Assembly (NCBI RefSeq): GCF_021173085.1
Contig: NZ_CP076413.1
Location: forward strand, 558,001 to 622,000
Source: Ralstonia wenshanensis
GTDB lineage: Bacteria > Pseudomonadota > Gammaproteobacteria > Burkholderiales > Burkholderiaceae
DNA length: 64,000 bases
Direction of reading: 5' to 3'
The notes under the pieces: generated by a model
Told to the model about the DNA's origin: nothing
Databases searched by the model: none
The model's input: the letters and a program-made list of their open reading frames with translations, nothing else
Shown: one piece after another, positions 18,825 through 27,312 of the stretch
Layout of the letters: every line of letters starts with the position of its first letter
Position numbering within the stretch: position 1 is the stretch's first letter
Position numbers and translations under genes: made by a program

Positions 18825-18830
18825 TATAAT
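18825..18830 (+). promoter_or_regulatory. Candidate -10 element of the purCEK promoter
   Basis: A perfect TATAAT lies 42 bp upstream of the purC start, just after the fba terminator. The region 17 bp upstream (TTATGG) is a poor -35. No PurR-like box was recognised. Confidence 0.45.
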
Positions 18831-18871
18831 GCTGGCCTTCCACGTTTTCTTATCTCCTCCCGGGTTCCGCC

Positions 18872-19795
18872 GTGTCCGCCACCCCTTCATCCTCCGCCCT
18901 TTACGAATCGTCGATCACCAGCCTGCCGTTGCTCGGCCGTGGCAAGGTGCGCGAGAACTACGCTGTCGGCGACGACAAGCTGCTGATGGTCACCACCGAC
19001 CGCCTCTCGGCGTTTGACGTGATTCTCGGCCAGCCGATTCCGGACAAGGGCCGTGTGCTCGCGCAGATGTCGGACTTCTGGTTCAACAAGCTGCGCCACA
19101 TCGTGCCGACGCACGAGACGGGCATCGCCCCGGAAACCGTGGTGGCCCCCAATGAAGTCGACCAGGTGCGCGGCCGCGCGATCGTGGTCAAGCGCCTGAA
19201 GCCGATCCTGGTGGAAGCCGTGGTGCGCGGCTACCTGGCCGGCAGCGGCTGGAAGGATTACCAAGCGACCGGCGCCGTCTGCGGCGTGCATCTGGCCCCA
19301 GGCCTGCAGAACGCGCAAAAGCTGCCCGAGCCGATCTTCACCCCCGCCGCCAAGGCGGAGATGGGCGAGCACGACGAGAACATCTCCTTCGATGAAGTCG
19401 AGCGCCGCATCGGCCCGGACCTCGCCGCGCAGATCCGCGACGTGAGCATCCGCCTGTACAAGGAAGCCTCCGACTTTGCCGCCACGCGCGGCATCATCAT
19501 TGCCGACACCAAGTTCGAGTTTGGCCTGGACGAAAACGGCACGCTCACGCTGATGGACGAGGCGCTCACCGCAGACTCGTCGCGCTTCTGGCCGGCCGAT
19601 TCGTACCAGGTCGGCACGAACCCGCCGTCGTTCGACAAGCAGTTCGTGCGCGATTGGCTCGAAGCCGTGCGCATTGATGGCAAGCCGTGGCCGAAGACTG
19701 CGCCGGCACCGCAACTGCCCGCCGACGTGATCGAAAAAACCGCCGACAAGTACCGCGAGGCGCTGACCCGCCTGACCGGCGAGTCCCTGCGTTAA
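18872..19795 (+). CDS. purC: Phosphoribosylaminoimidazole-succinocarboxamide (SAICAR) synthase
   Basis: Joins CAIR and aspartate with ATP in de novo purine synthesis. It is 307 aa, the longer eukaryote/Burkholderia-like form. Motifs include [30 protein letters not shown], the [18 protein letters not shown] block and [10 protein letters not shown] with [13 protein letters not shown]. The start is GTG 18872; no better ATG lies near. purE follows after 9 bp and purK after that, so this is a compact purine operon. Confidence 0.97.
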   Translation: MSATPSSSALYESSITSLPLLGRGKVRENYAVGDDKLLMVTTDRLSAFDVILGQPIPDKGRVLAQMSDFWFNKLRHIVPTHETGIAPETVVAPNEVDQVRGRAIVVKRLKPILVEAVVRGYLAGSGWKDYQATGAVCGVHLAPGLQNAQKLPEPIFTPAAKAEMGEHDENISFDEVERRIGPDLAAQIRDVSIRLYKEASDFAATRGIIIADTKFEFGLDENGTLTLMDEALTADSSRFWPADSYQVGTNPPSFDKQFVRDWLEAVRIDGKPWPKTAPAPQLPADVIEKTADKYREALTRLTGESLR

Positions 19796-19804
19796 ACCGG
19801 AGCG

Positions 19805-20320
19805 ATGACGATGACCGCACAGCAATCCGCTCCGCTCGTTGGCGTGGTGATGGGCTCCAGTTCCGACTGGGAAGTGATGCGCCACGCCGTCGACATGCTC
19901 ACGCAGTTCGGCATTCCGTTCGAGGCGCAGGTCGTCTCGGCGCACCGCATGCCGGACGACATGTTCCGCTACGCCGAAGGCGCACGTGGTCGGGGTTTGC
20001 GCGCCATCATCGCCGGTGCTGGTGGGGCGGCGCATCTGCCGGGCATGATCGCCGCCAAGACGATCGTGCCGGTGTTCGGCGTGCCGGTGCCGTCCAAGTA
20101 CCTGCGCGGCGAAGACTCGCTGCTCTCCATCGTGCAGATGCCCAAGGGCATTCCGGTGTCGACGTTCGCGATTGGCGAGGCCGGTGCGGCCAACGCAGCG
20201 CTGGCTGCCATCGCGACCATCGCCACCACCGACTCGGCCCTTGCCGACAAGCTCGAAGCCTTCCGCGCCCAGCAGACCGAAGTCGCGCGCGGCATGACGC
20301 TCCCCGTGCATGGCGCTTAA
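19805..20320 (+). CDS. purE: N5-carboxyaminoimidazole ribonucleotide mutase
   Basis: Class I PurE moves the carboxyl group from N5-CAIR to C4, supplying CAIR to PurC. It is 171 aa. The [13 protein letters not shown] substrate loop and SAHRMPDDM (catalytic His) are intact, as is [17 protein letters not shown] 19805 with GGAGCG upstream; a second ATG lies two codons downstream. Middle gene of purC-purE-purK. Confidence 0.97.
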   Translation: MTMTAQQSAPLVGVVMGSSSDWEVMRHAVDMLTQFGIPFEAQVVSAHRMPDDMFRYAEGARGRGLRAIIAGAGGAAHLPGMIAAKTIVPVFGVPVPSKYLRGEDSLLSIVQMPKGIPVSTFAIGEAGAANAALAAIATIATTDSALADKLEAFRAQQTEVARGMTLPVHGA

Positions 20321-20339
20321 GTAACCTACGACCCGATTC

Positions 20340-21575
20340 ATGGCCGACGACCTGAACCCGCGCCTGGCGCAAGCCCACACCGCGGAATCCCGCGCGCTGA
20401 ACGTTCCCAACGCGATCCTGCCCGATGCCTGGCTTGGCATGCTCGGCGGTGGCCAGCTCGGCCGCATGTTCACGCACGCCGCACAGGCGATGGGCTATAA
20501 GGTTTGCGTGCTCGACCCGGACCCGAACAGCCCCGCTGGCACCATCGCCGAGCGCCATCTCTGCGCCGGCTACACCGACGAAGCCGCATTGGCCGAGATG
20601 GCCGCGCTGTGCCCGGCCGTCACCACCGAGTTCGAGAACGTGCCCGCGCAAGCGCTCGACAAGCTTGAGCAGCTCGGCGCGTTCGTTGCGCCGCGTGCCA
20701 ACTGCGTATCGATCGCGCAGAACCGCATCGCCGAGAAGAAATTCTTCGCGCTGTGTGCCGCACGCACCGGCATCCACCCCGCGCCGAGCTGGGTGATCGA
20801 GCACGAAGCCGATATCGAACAACTGCCCGCCGACCTGCTGCCCGGCATCCTGAAGATTGCCCGCATGGGCTACGACGGCAAGGGCCAGGCGCGTGTCTCA
20901 ACGGTGGAAGAGCTGCGCGCCGCCTGGGGCGCCATGCAGCACGTGCCGTGCGTGCTGGAGAAGATGCTGCCGCTGGCGTACGAGGTGTCGGTGCTGGCCG
21001 CCCGCGGCGCCGATGGCACGACCGCCACCTGGCCGCTTGCCGAGAACGAACACCGTGACGGCATCCTGTTTTCAACGATCATGCCCTCGCGCAGCGTGTC
21101 GGACGACATTGCCACGCGCACCCGCGCCGCCGCGGCGATGGTCGCCGAAGAGATGGGCTACGTCGGCGTGCTTTGCATCGAATTCTTCGTCTTGCAGGAC
21201 GGCTCGCTCGTCGCCAACGAAATGGCGCCGCGTCCGCACAACTCCGGCCACATCACCATGGACGTGTGCGAGACCAGCCAGTTCGAGCAGCAGGTGCGGG
21301 CCATGGCCCGGCTGCCGCTGGGCAGCACGCGCCAGCACTCGCCGGGCCGCATGCTCAACGTGCTTGGCGACGTGTGGTTCGAATACGGCCTGGAACGCAC
21401 GCCTGCATGGCAGGAGGTCATGCGCCACAGCGGTACCAAGGTCCACCTGTACGGCAAGGCCGATGCGCGCCCGGGCCGCAAGATGGGCCACGTGAATTGC
21501 GTCGGCACCTCGCCGGAAGTGGTGGACGAAGCGTTCCGCCATGCCTCGCACGTGCTCGGTCTGCAGCCCGCCTAA
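20340..21575 (+). CDS. purK: N5-carboxyaminoimidazole ribonucleotide synthase
   Basis: An ATP-grasp enzyme that carboxylates AIR using bicarbonate, giving N5-CAIR for PurE. It is 411 aa. The N-terminal [13 protein letters not shown] nucleotide-fold motif begins near residue 32, after a non-conserved extension. ATP-grasp blocks [15 protein letters not shown] and [12 protein letters not shown] are present. It lies 19 bp after purE. The next gene (tsaC) starts within 15 bp of its stop, so the operon probably continues. Confidence 0.97.
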   Translation: MADDLNPRLAQAHTAESRALNVPNAILPDAWLGMLGGGQLGRMFTHAAQAMGYKVCVLDPDPNSPAGTIAERHLCAGYTDEAALAEMAALCPAVTTEFENVPAQALDKLEQLGAFVAPRANCVSIAQNRIAEKKFFALCAARTGIHPAPSWVIEHEADIEQLPADLLPGILKIARMGYDGKGQARVSTVEELRAAWGAMQHVPCVLEKMLPLAYEVSVLAARGADGTTATWPLAENEHRDGILFSTIMPSRSVSDDIATRTRAAAAMVAEEMGYVGVLCIEFFVLQDGSLVANEMAPRPHNSGHITMDVCETSQFEQQVRAMARLPLGSTRQHSPGRMLNVLGDVWFEYGLERTPAWQEVMRHSGTKVHLYGKADARPGRKMGHVNCVGTSPEVVDEAFRHASHVLGLQPA

Positions 21576-21588
21576 AGACGAGTCGCCC

Positions 21589-22602
21589 ATGCCGCATCGG
21601 ACCAAAACGCCCTACACCATGCCTTCCGCTGAACGCCTTGATGAGGCCGCGCGCAGGCTGGAGGCCGGCGAGCTGGTCGCCTTCCCGACCGAGACCGTGT
21701 ACGGACTCGGTGCCGATGCCGAAAATCCGCAAGCGATCGCCAAGATCTACGCAGCCAAGGGCCGGCCGTCCAGTCACCCCGTCATCGTGCACGTGGTGGA
21801 TGGGGCCGACATTTCCTACTGGGCCGACGATGTGCCCGGCATCGCGCTGCAGCTCATCGAAGCGTTCTGGCCGGGGCCACTGACGCTGATCCTGAAACGT
21901 GCACCGCACATCCCGGCCGCCGTGGCAGGCGGGCAGGACAGCATCGGGCTGCGTTGCCCGTCGCACCCGGTGGCGCAGGCGTTGCTCTCGCGCTTCAAGC
22001 GTGGGCGCGGCGGTATTGCGGCGCCGTCGGCCAACAAGTTCGGTCAGGTCAGCCCGACCACCGCGCAGCACGTGCGGGATGAATTCGGTGATGCCGTGTT
22101 CGTGCTCGAAGGCGACGGCGTGGACGTGGGCATCGAGTCGACCATCATTGATCTTTCACGGCTGGACCAGGGCATTGGCCCCGTGCTGCTGCGCCCGGGC
22201 GCCATCACGCCTGAAGACATCGAGCGCGTGACTGGCGAAGTGCCTGCGCTACCGGACGCCGCTGCGCCGCGTGCTTCCGGCACGTTGAAGGCGCACTACG
22301 CGCCGCGCACGCCGTTGTATTTGGTGCCGGCGGCCGATGTGCCTGCGCGCTTGGCTGCACTGCCCGCTGACAAGCGCATCGTGTGGCTTGGTGCCCCCGT
22401 GGCACTGCGTGATGGTTGCGACCAGCGCGTCGCTCCCGCCACACCCGCCGCCTACGCCAACGCGCTCTATGCGCTGTTGCGCGAACTCGATCGCGGCGCT
22501 TACGACGCCATCTGGGTGGAAACCCTAGCCGACACGCCCGCCTGGGCTGCTGTCAACGACCGCCTGCGTCGCGCGGCCGCCGCGTTCGAGACGGACCTCT
22601 AA
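21589..22602 (+). CDS. tsaC: L-threonylcarbamoyladenylate synthase (Sua5/YrdC type)
   Basis: Makes threonylcarbamoyl-AMP for the universal t6A37 modification of ANN-decoding tRNAs. From ATG 21589 it is 337 aa, long enough for the two-domain Sua5 form. The YrdC domain has LVAFPTETVYGLGADA and KIYAAKGRPSSHP, and the C-terminal Sua5 domain follows the ASGTLKAHYAPRTPLY linker. ATG 21619 is an equally plausible start (homology begins at about MPSAERLDEA); an ATG at 21541 overlaps purK and is less likely. It is the last gene of the purCEK run. Confidence 0.93.
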   Translation: MPHRTKTPYTMPSAERLDEAARRLEAGELVAFPTETVYGLGADAENPQAIAKIYAAKGRPSSHPVIVHVVDGADISYWADDVPGIALQLIEAFWPGPLTLILKRAPHIPAAVAGGQDSIGLRCPSHPVAQALLSRFKRGRGGIAAPSANKFGQVSPTTAQHVRDEFGDAVFVLEGDGVDVGIESTIIDLSRLDQGIGPVLLRPGAITPEDIERVTGEVPALPDAAAPRASGTLKAHYAPRTPLYLVPAADVPARLAALPADKRIVWLGAPVALRDGCDQRVAPATPAAYANALYALLRELDRGAYDAIWVETLADTPAWAAVNDRLRRAAAAFETDL

Positions 22603-22747
22603 TTCTTACGGGGCGCGCGTTCGCCGTGCGCCCGGCAACCTCGCTACACTTGGGCGTTGTGTCGTTCCGCGTGCTTCAAACGCGCACGGCGAGGTTACGC
22701 ACCGCGGCACCACAGACCAAAAAAATTCCACACGGGAGACAGACATC

Positions 22748-23794
22748 ATGAAGTTGCGTCAATGGATGGGCGTCGTCGCATCGGCGGCCCTGGCCTTGAG
22801 CCTGGCGGCTTGCGGCGGCGGTGAAAGCGATCAGAGCGGCAACCCCAACGTCGCCAAGGTGCAGCGCATGGTGGTATTCGGCGACAGCCTGAGCGACGCC
22901 GGCACCTACACGCCAGCAGCGGCTGCCGTGGGCGGCGGCAAGTTCACCACCAACCCCGGTCCGATCTGGGCGGAAACCGTGGCCGGACAACTTGGTGTGG
23001 CGCTCACGCCGGCCGTGATGGGTTACGCCACCTCGGTGCAGACCTGCCCGAAACCTGGTTGTTTCGACTACGCGCAAGGCGGCTCGCGCGTGACCGACCC
23101 GAATGGCATCGGTCACAACGGTGGCGCCGGGGCGCTCACGTATCCGGTCAAACAGCAACTCGCCAACTTCTACGCGGCCAGCAACAACACGTTCAACGGC
23201 AACAACGACGTGGTGTTCGTGTTCGGCGGCAACAACGACATCTTCTACTGGGCTGCCGCTGTCGCGACCCCCAACTCGGGTGTGACGCCCGCCATCGCGA
23301 CCGCACAGGTGCAGCAGGCGGCGACCGATCTGGTCGGTTACATCAAGGACATGATCAGCAAGAACGCGACGCAGCTCTACGTGTTCAACCTGCCCGACAG
23401 CAGCCTGACGCCGCAGGGCGTGGCGGGCGGCGCGACAGGCCAGGCACTGCTGCATGCACTGGTGGGCGCGTTCAACACCACGCTGCAAACCGGGCTGGCC
23501 GGCACCAGCGCTCGCGTGATCGACTTCAACTCGCAGCTGACGGCCGTGATCCAGAACGGCGCGACGTTCGGGTTCAGCAACACGAGCGTGCCTGCGTGCG
23601 ATGCGACCAAGATCAACGCGCTCGTGCCGGGCGCGGGCGGCAGCTCGCTGTTCTGCTCGGCCAACACGTTGGTGGCCACGGGGGCCGATACGTCCTACCT
23701 GTTCGCCGACGGCGTGCACCCCACCACGGGCGGCCATCGCCTGATTGCAAGCAATGTGCTGCAGCGCCTGCTTGCAGACAATCTGGTGCATTGA
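22748..23794 (+). CDS. GDSL/SGNH-family esterase lipoprotein
   Basis: A 348-aa secreted hydrolase. The signal peptide ends in the lipobox LAAC (Cys near residue 21), so it is probably a lipoprotein. The GDSL block VVFGDSLSDAGTY holds the nucleophilic Ser, block III is FGGNNDIFYW, and the catalytic Asp-His pair is in DGVHPTTGGHRL near the C-terminus. All catalytic blocks are intact. Related proteins act on lipids or esters outside the cell. It stands alone, with a strong terminator behind it. Confidence 0.88.
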   Translation: MKLRQWMGVVASAALALSLAACGGGESDQSGNPNVAKVQRMVVFGDSLSDAGTYTPAAAAVGGGKFTTNPGPIWAETVAGQLGVALTPAVMGYATSVQTCPKPGCFDYAQGGSRVTDPNGIGHNGGAGALTYPVKQQLANFYAASNNTFNGNNDVVFVFGGNNDIFYWAAAVATPNSGVTPAIATAQVQQAATDLVGYIKDMISKNATQLYVFNLPDSSLTPQGVAGGATGQALLHALVGAFNTTLQTGLAGTSARVIDFNSQLTAVIQNGATFGFSNTSVPACDATKINALVPGAGGSSLFCSANTLVATGADTSYLFADGVHPTTGGHRLIASNVLQRLLADNLVH

Positions 23795-23816
23795 CTCAAC
23801 GCATGACGCTTAGCAA

Positions 23817-23844
23817 AACGCCCGCTTCACGCGGGCGTTTTTGT
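23817..23844. terminator. Intrinsic terminator after the GDSL esterase
   Basis: AACGCCCGC-TTCA-CGCGGGCGTT followed by TTTG, 22 bp past the stop. The A-rich left flank makes it usable by the converging gene on the minus strand too. Confidence 0.9.
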
Positions 23845-23861
23845 TTGCAGCGATGTCTGCG

Positions 23862-25034
23862 TTACTTTGCGTCGGCCGTCGGCAATGTCACCGCCAGGCG
23901 GGCTAGCGTGGCCTTGAGCACATCGTTTTGCGGCGAGATGGCGAGCCCCTGCTTGAAGCAATCGTGCGCTTCGTCTGCGCGACCCAGCTTCCACAGCACT
24001 TCGCCCTTGTGTGCGAGGCCTTCCGCGCGTGCTTCGCGTACCGCGTCATCGCTCGCTTCATAGTCGCCGTCGGGTTGCGTGAACACGGCGATGGAGCGGT
24101 CAAACCAGGTCAGCGCTTCGTCGTTCCGGCCGAGCCGGTACAGCGCCCAGCCCTTGCTGTCGAGGGCGAATGGGTCGTTCGGGTGCTGGGCCAGATATGC
24201 GTCGATCATTGACATGCCGCGCTCCACGCGCAGGCCCGCGTTAACGAGTTCATAGCCGTAGCTGTTGAGGCGGTCTTCTGGCACCGGCTGCAAGTCGAGC
24301 GCGAGGTCGATGCGCGCGGCATCGCGTTCCGCAATCGCCAGCGACATCAGTTTGCGCGCGATGCGGCTCTGCAAGTCTTCGCTGAGTGTCGCCGCGTTGG
24401 CCGTGAGCGTGCCGAGGTACTGCGTGTAGAGATCGGGTGCGCCCGGCGCGTTGCCGCTGTCGGCAATCGCGCGGCCTTCACCGGCACACCACGCGTCGTC
24501 GGCCCCGCTGAAGGCCAACGTGTTTTCAAGCTGCACGGTGCGCGACTCGCGCGATTGCACATAGGCGGTATACCCGCCCGCGCTGGAGTGGCCGCAGAAC
24601 AGGTATTCGCCGACGACATCGACCAAATATGGGTGCCTTCCGATCGGCGCGCCGCCGAGCGAATCGACCAGGCGGAACGATTCGCCAAGCTCGCCATGGC
24701 CGACCACCGGATTGAGCACCCAGCGTGCCGCCGCATAACGCTTTGGCAACCGCACCTTGGCCGTGCGCCCGGCGCTGTCGGTCGTGCCGAAGATCACGCT
24801 GTCGGTTTCACCCACCTGCGGCGGCTTGCCGGCGATGGTGTGGTCGGGCAGGAACAGGCGGTAGCGCGCGTTGGGCATTGCGCGCCCGGTCGCCGGGTCG
24901 ACGAGCACGAACTGGTGGACCTGCGCGCCGCGTCCGAGCGTGGCATTCGGGGCGACCCAGTCACGCGCAGCGACTGGCAGGGCCGAGCAAAAAAATGCCG
25001 CGCCAAGCAGCGCGGCCGATAGACGGGAAAGCAT
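23862..25034 (-). CDS. Secreted TPR-containing protein of unknown function
   Basis: 390 aa. The N-terminal signal peptide ends near ALPVAARD. Residues ~25-170 look like a beta-rich domain with an Ig- or carboxypeptidase-regulatory-like feel (VLVDPATGRAMPNARYRLFLPD). The C-terminal ~130 residues contain tetratricopeptide-like helices (DSKGWALYRLGRNDEALTWF, then GEVLWKLGRADEAHDCFKQG). No catalytic motif was found. The domain mixture suggests a scaffold or binding role in the periplasm. It lies 78 bp downstream of mobB on the same strand. Confidence 0.75.
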   Translation of the reverse strand: MLSRLSAALLGAAFFCSALPVAARDWVAPNATLGRGAQVHQFVLVDPATGRAMPNARYRLFLPDHTIAGKPPQVGETDSVIFGTTDSAGRTAKVRLPKRYAAARWVLNPVVGHGELGESFRLVDSLGGAPIGRHPYLVDVVGEYLFCGHSSAGGYTAYVQSRESRTVQLENTLAFSGADDAWCAGEGRAIADSGNAPGAPDLYTQYLGTLTANAATLSEDLQSRIARKLMSLAIAERDAARIDLALDLQPVPEDRLNSYGYELVNAGLRVERGMSMIDAYLAQHPNDPFALDSKGWALYRLGRNDEALTWFDRSIAVFTQPDGDYEASDDAVREARAEGLAHKGEVLWKLGRADEAHDCFKQGLAISPQNDVLKATLARLAVTLPTADAK

Positions 25035-25112
25035 GTTGTTGGGAGGGGGGCTGGCGAAAAGCTGAACCGCCCCATCATAGCCAAGCTGCCGTGCCCAGAT
25101 GTTAAGAGTGCT

Positions 25113-25640
25113 TCATATGGGTGCATTGGCCAATTGCTGTACGGCAAACCGGTACACCGCATCGACATCGTTCAGATCCAGCACGGCCACGCCTTCAGGC
25201 GGTTGCACGGCGTCAGGCGAATCGGTGGCCACCGCCACCACGCCGCCAATCTCTGGCCACAGTGGCGCGCGGCCCAGTGAAGGGCGAAACACTTCGATTT
25301 TCGGGAAGGTGCTGCGCTTATAGCCTTCTACGATGACGAGGTCGGTGGCAGGCGAGAGCAGCGCCAGCACGTCGTCAAGTTCGGGTTCCACGGCGTTGGC
25401 GTATTCGCGCATCAGCACGAGGCGTTCACCGCCCACGAGCACGACTTCGGCGCTGCCGGCTTCGCGCATACGGTACGAATCCTTGCCCGGCGAATCGAGA
25501 TCGAAGCAGTGATGCGTGTGCTTGATGGCCGCCACGCGCCGCCCGTCGCGCACGAAACGGACGATGAGCTGCTCGACGAGCGTGGTCTTGCCGCTGCCCG
25601 ACGTGCCGGTGATGCCCAGTAGTGCCTTGCGTGAACTCAT
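25113..25640 (-). CDS. mobB: Molybdopterin-guanine dinucleotide biosynthesis adaptor protein B
   Basis: A 175-aa P-loop GTPase that helps MobA or molybdenum enzymes in the last step of Mo-cofactor (MGD) synthesis. The Walker A GITGTSGSGKTTLVEQL is at the N-terminus, and KHTHHCFDLDSPGKDSYRMREAG is diagnostic for MobB. ATG 25640 overlaps the dacB stop as ATGA, a coupled pair though functionally unrelated. The frame extends eight codons further upstream into dacB. Confidence 0.95.
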   Translation of the reverse strand: MSSRKALLGITGTSGSGKTTLVEQLIVRFVRDGRRVAAIKHTHHCFDLDSPGKDSYRMREAGSAEVVLVGGERLVLMREYANAVEPELDDVLALLSPATDLVIVEGYKRSTFPKIEVFRPSLGRAPLWPEIGGVVAVATDSPDAVQPPEGVAVLDLNDVDAVYRFAVQQLANAPI

Positions 25641-27175
25641 CGCGGCGCGCCCTGGTAAATCCATTGCAGCAGTGCGTCGTGGGCGGCCTGGCCGCCGCTG
25701 GCGTTCGGGTGGTTGATCATGCTGACCACCACGAAGCGCTCGCCGTTTTCACCTTCCACGTAGCCCGCGATGGCGCGCACGTCGTTGAGCGTGCCAGTCT
25801 TGATCTCGGCGTTGCCGGCCACCCCGGCACGTGTCAGGCGGTTGCGCATGGTGCCGTCCACGCCGACGACGGGCAGCGCATCGCGCAGCACGCCGCCGTT
25901 CGGGTTGGCATCAGCCTGCTGCAGCAGGCGCCCCATGTTGCGTGCGCTGATGCGCTCGATGCGCGACAGGCCCGAGCCGTTCTCCAGCACCAGTTCCGGC
26001 ATCGTCAGGTTCTGTTTTGCAAGCCACTGGTTGATGACCTCGGTCGACTGCCGAACCGATGCGGGCTTGCGGCCGATTTCCGCGCCAATCGTCAGGAACA
26101 GCTGGCGCGCCATCACGTTGTTCGAATACTTGTCGATGTCGTGCACGACTTCCGACAACGGCGGGCCGTAGTGCGTGGCCAGCAGAACAGCCTGACGTGG
26201 CACCTTGCCTTCGCGCAGGCCCGGCGTGAAACGCGTCGTGCCGCCGGCTTGCTGCCACAGCGCCAGGAAGCCGCCCCAGATGAAGTCGGCATGCGTAAGC
26301 GCGGCGATATTGAAGACGCGTTCGCCGCACGCGGCGGCATAGCGGCCGTCGAAGCTGGCAAGCACATGGCCGTCGGTTTGCGTGGAGATGTTCGCGCCGG
26401 AGGTCGTCTTCCAGTCGCCGCAGCCGCCGCGCGTGGTGCGCAACTGGTTGTCGATCTGCAACTGCGCCAGCGGCGGCGATACATCGATGTTGACCGCGCC
26501 GTTACCGGCATCCGGCGACAGCGTGAACGTCAGCGTCTTGAACGAATACAGCAGCGCGTCGGGCGCGACGTTGTAGGCGCGCGCGCTGTCACCGTCCAGC
26601 GGCGGCGCATCCGACAGGCCACCCTCGAAGTAGGTGCGATCGAGCACGATGTTGCCGGCCAGTTCGTCCACCCCGGCGCGGCGCACGTCGGTCACCAGCT
26701 TGACGAGTTCTTCGGGAATCAGCTTCGGATCGCCCTGGCCGCGCAGGTACAGGTTGCCGTTGAGCGTGCCGTTGACGGGCGGGTTGTCGGCATAGGCCCT
26801 GGTCTTCCAGCGAAAATCCGGGCCGAGCAGGTCCAGCCCTGCGAAGGTGGTCAGCAGCTTCATGGTCGACGCCGGGTTCATTCCGGTGTCGGCATTCCAC
26901 TGCAGGATGGGCGTGGCGCTGCCGGTGCGGATCACGAACACGCTCACCGCATCCAGCGGGATGTGTGCACGTGCAAAGGCCAGCGCCACGTTGGCGGGCA
27001 ATCCGGCGGGGTTGTGCGCGGCTTGGCGAGCTTGTGCCGCGGTGGCGCGCGGCGCCGCGTGGGCCTTGGCCTTCTTGGCGTGGGCCAGCGGCGAGGCCGC
27101 AATGGTCAAGAGCAACGCGCAGGCAAGCGCACTGCGCGACAGATTCAGCAAACGGGTCGGACGAATTCGGGCCAT
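25637..27175 (-). CDS. dacB: D-alanyl-D-alanine carboxypeptidase/endopeptidase (PBP4 type)
   Basis: A 512-aa periplasmic penicillin-binding protein of the S13 family, trimming or opening peptidoglycan cross-links. The signal peptide ends near SPLAHAK. The three active-site motifs are present: SxxK in ASTMKL near residue 102, SxN in YSNNVMARQL near 350 and KTG in EIKTGTLND near 458. The long domain between the first two motifs is typical of PBP4. The start is ATG 27175; an upstream in-frame ATG at 27211 adds 12 residues ahead of the charged signal-peptide start. Confidence 0.95.
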   Translation of the reverse strand: MARIRPTRLLNLSRSALACALLLTIAASPLAHAKKAKAHAAPRATAAQARQAAHNPAGLPANVALAFARAHIPLDAVSVFVIRTGSATPILQWNADTGMNPASTMKLLTTFAGLDLLGPDFRWKTRAYADNPPVNGTLNGNLYLRGQGDPKLIPEELVKLVTDVRRAGVDELAGNIVLDRTYFEGGLSDAPPLDGDSARAYNVAPDALLYSFKTLTFTLSPDAGNGAVNIDVSPPLAQLQIDNQLRTTRGGCGDWKTTSGANISTQTDGHVLASFDGRYAAACGERVFNIAALTHADFIWGGFLALWQQAGGTTRFTPGLREGKVPRQAVLLATHYGPPLSEVVHDIDKYSNNVMARQLFLTIGAEIGRKPASVRQSTEVINQWLAKQNLTMPELVLENGSGLSRIERISARNMGRLLQQADANPNGGVLRDALPVVGVDGTMRNRLTRAGVAGNAEIKTGTLNDVRAIAGYVEGENGERFVVVSMINHPNASGGQAAHDALLQWIYQGAPR

Positions 27176-27312
27176 CGGCGGGGGGCAGAGTGGGGCGCAC
27201 AGGTGCGCCAAGTGCAGACGCAGGCATGTTAACGCAGCAACCCCGCACCTCGGCCGACAAGCAACGGGCCGTTCACCGCCTAATTCTTTCAGGAACGCCG
27301 ATGTGTGGCGAG

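Noticed and set aside
18887-20473. 528-codon minus-strand frame opposite purC and purE
   Set aside because: Antisense to two clear enzymes, low-complexity Arg/His-rich translation.
22611-22633. GGGCGC/GCGCCC hairpin after tsaC as a terminator
   Set aside because: Short stem with a 11-nt loop and no T-tract; too weak to call.
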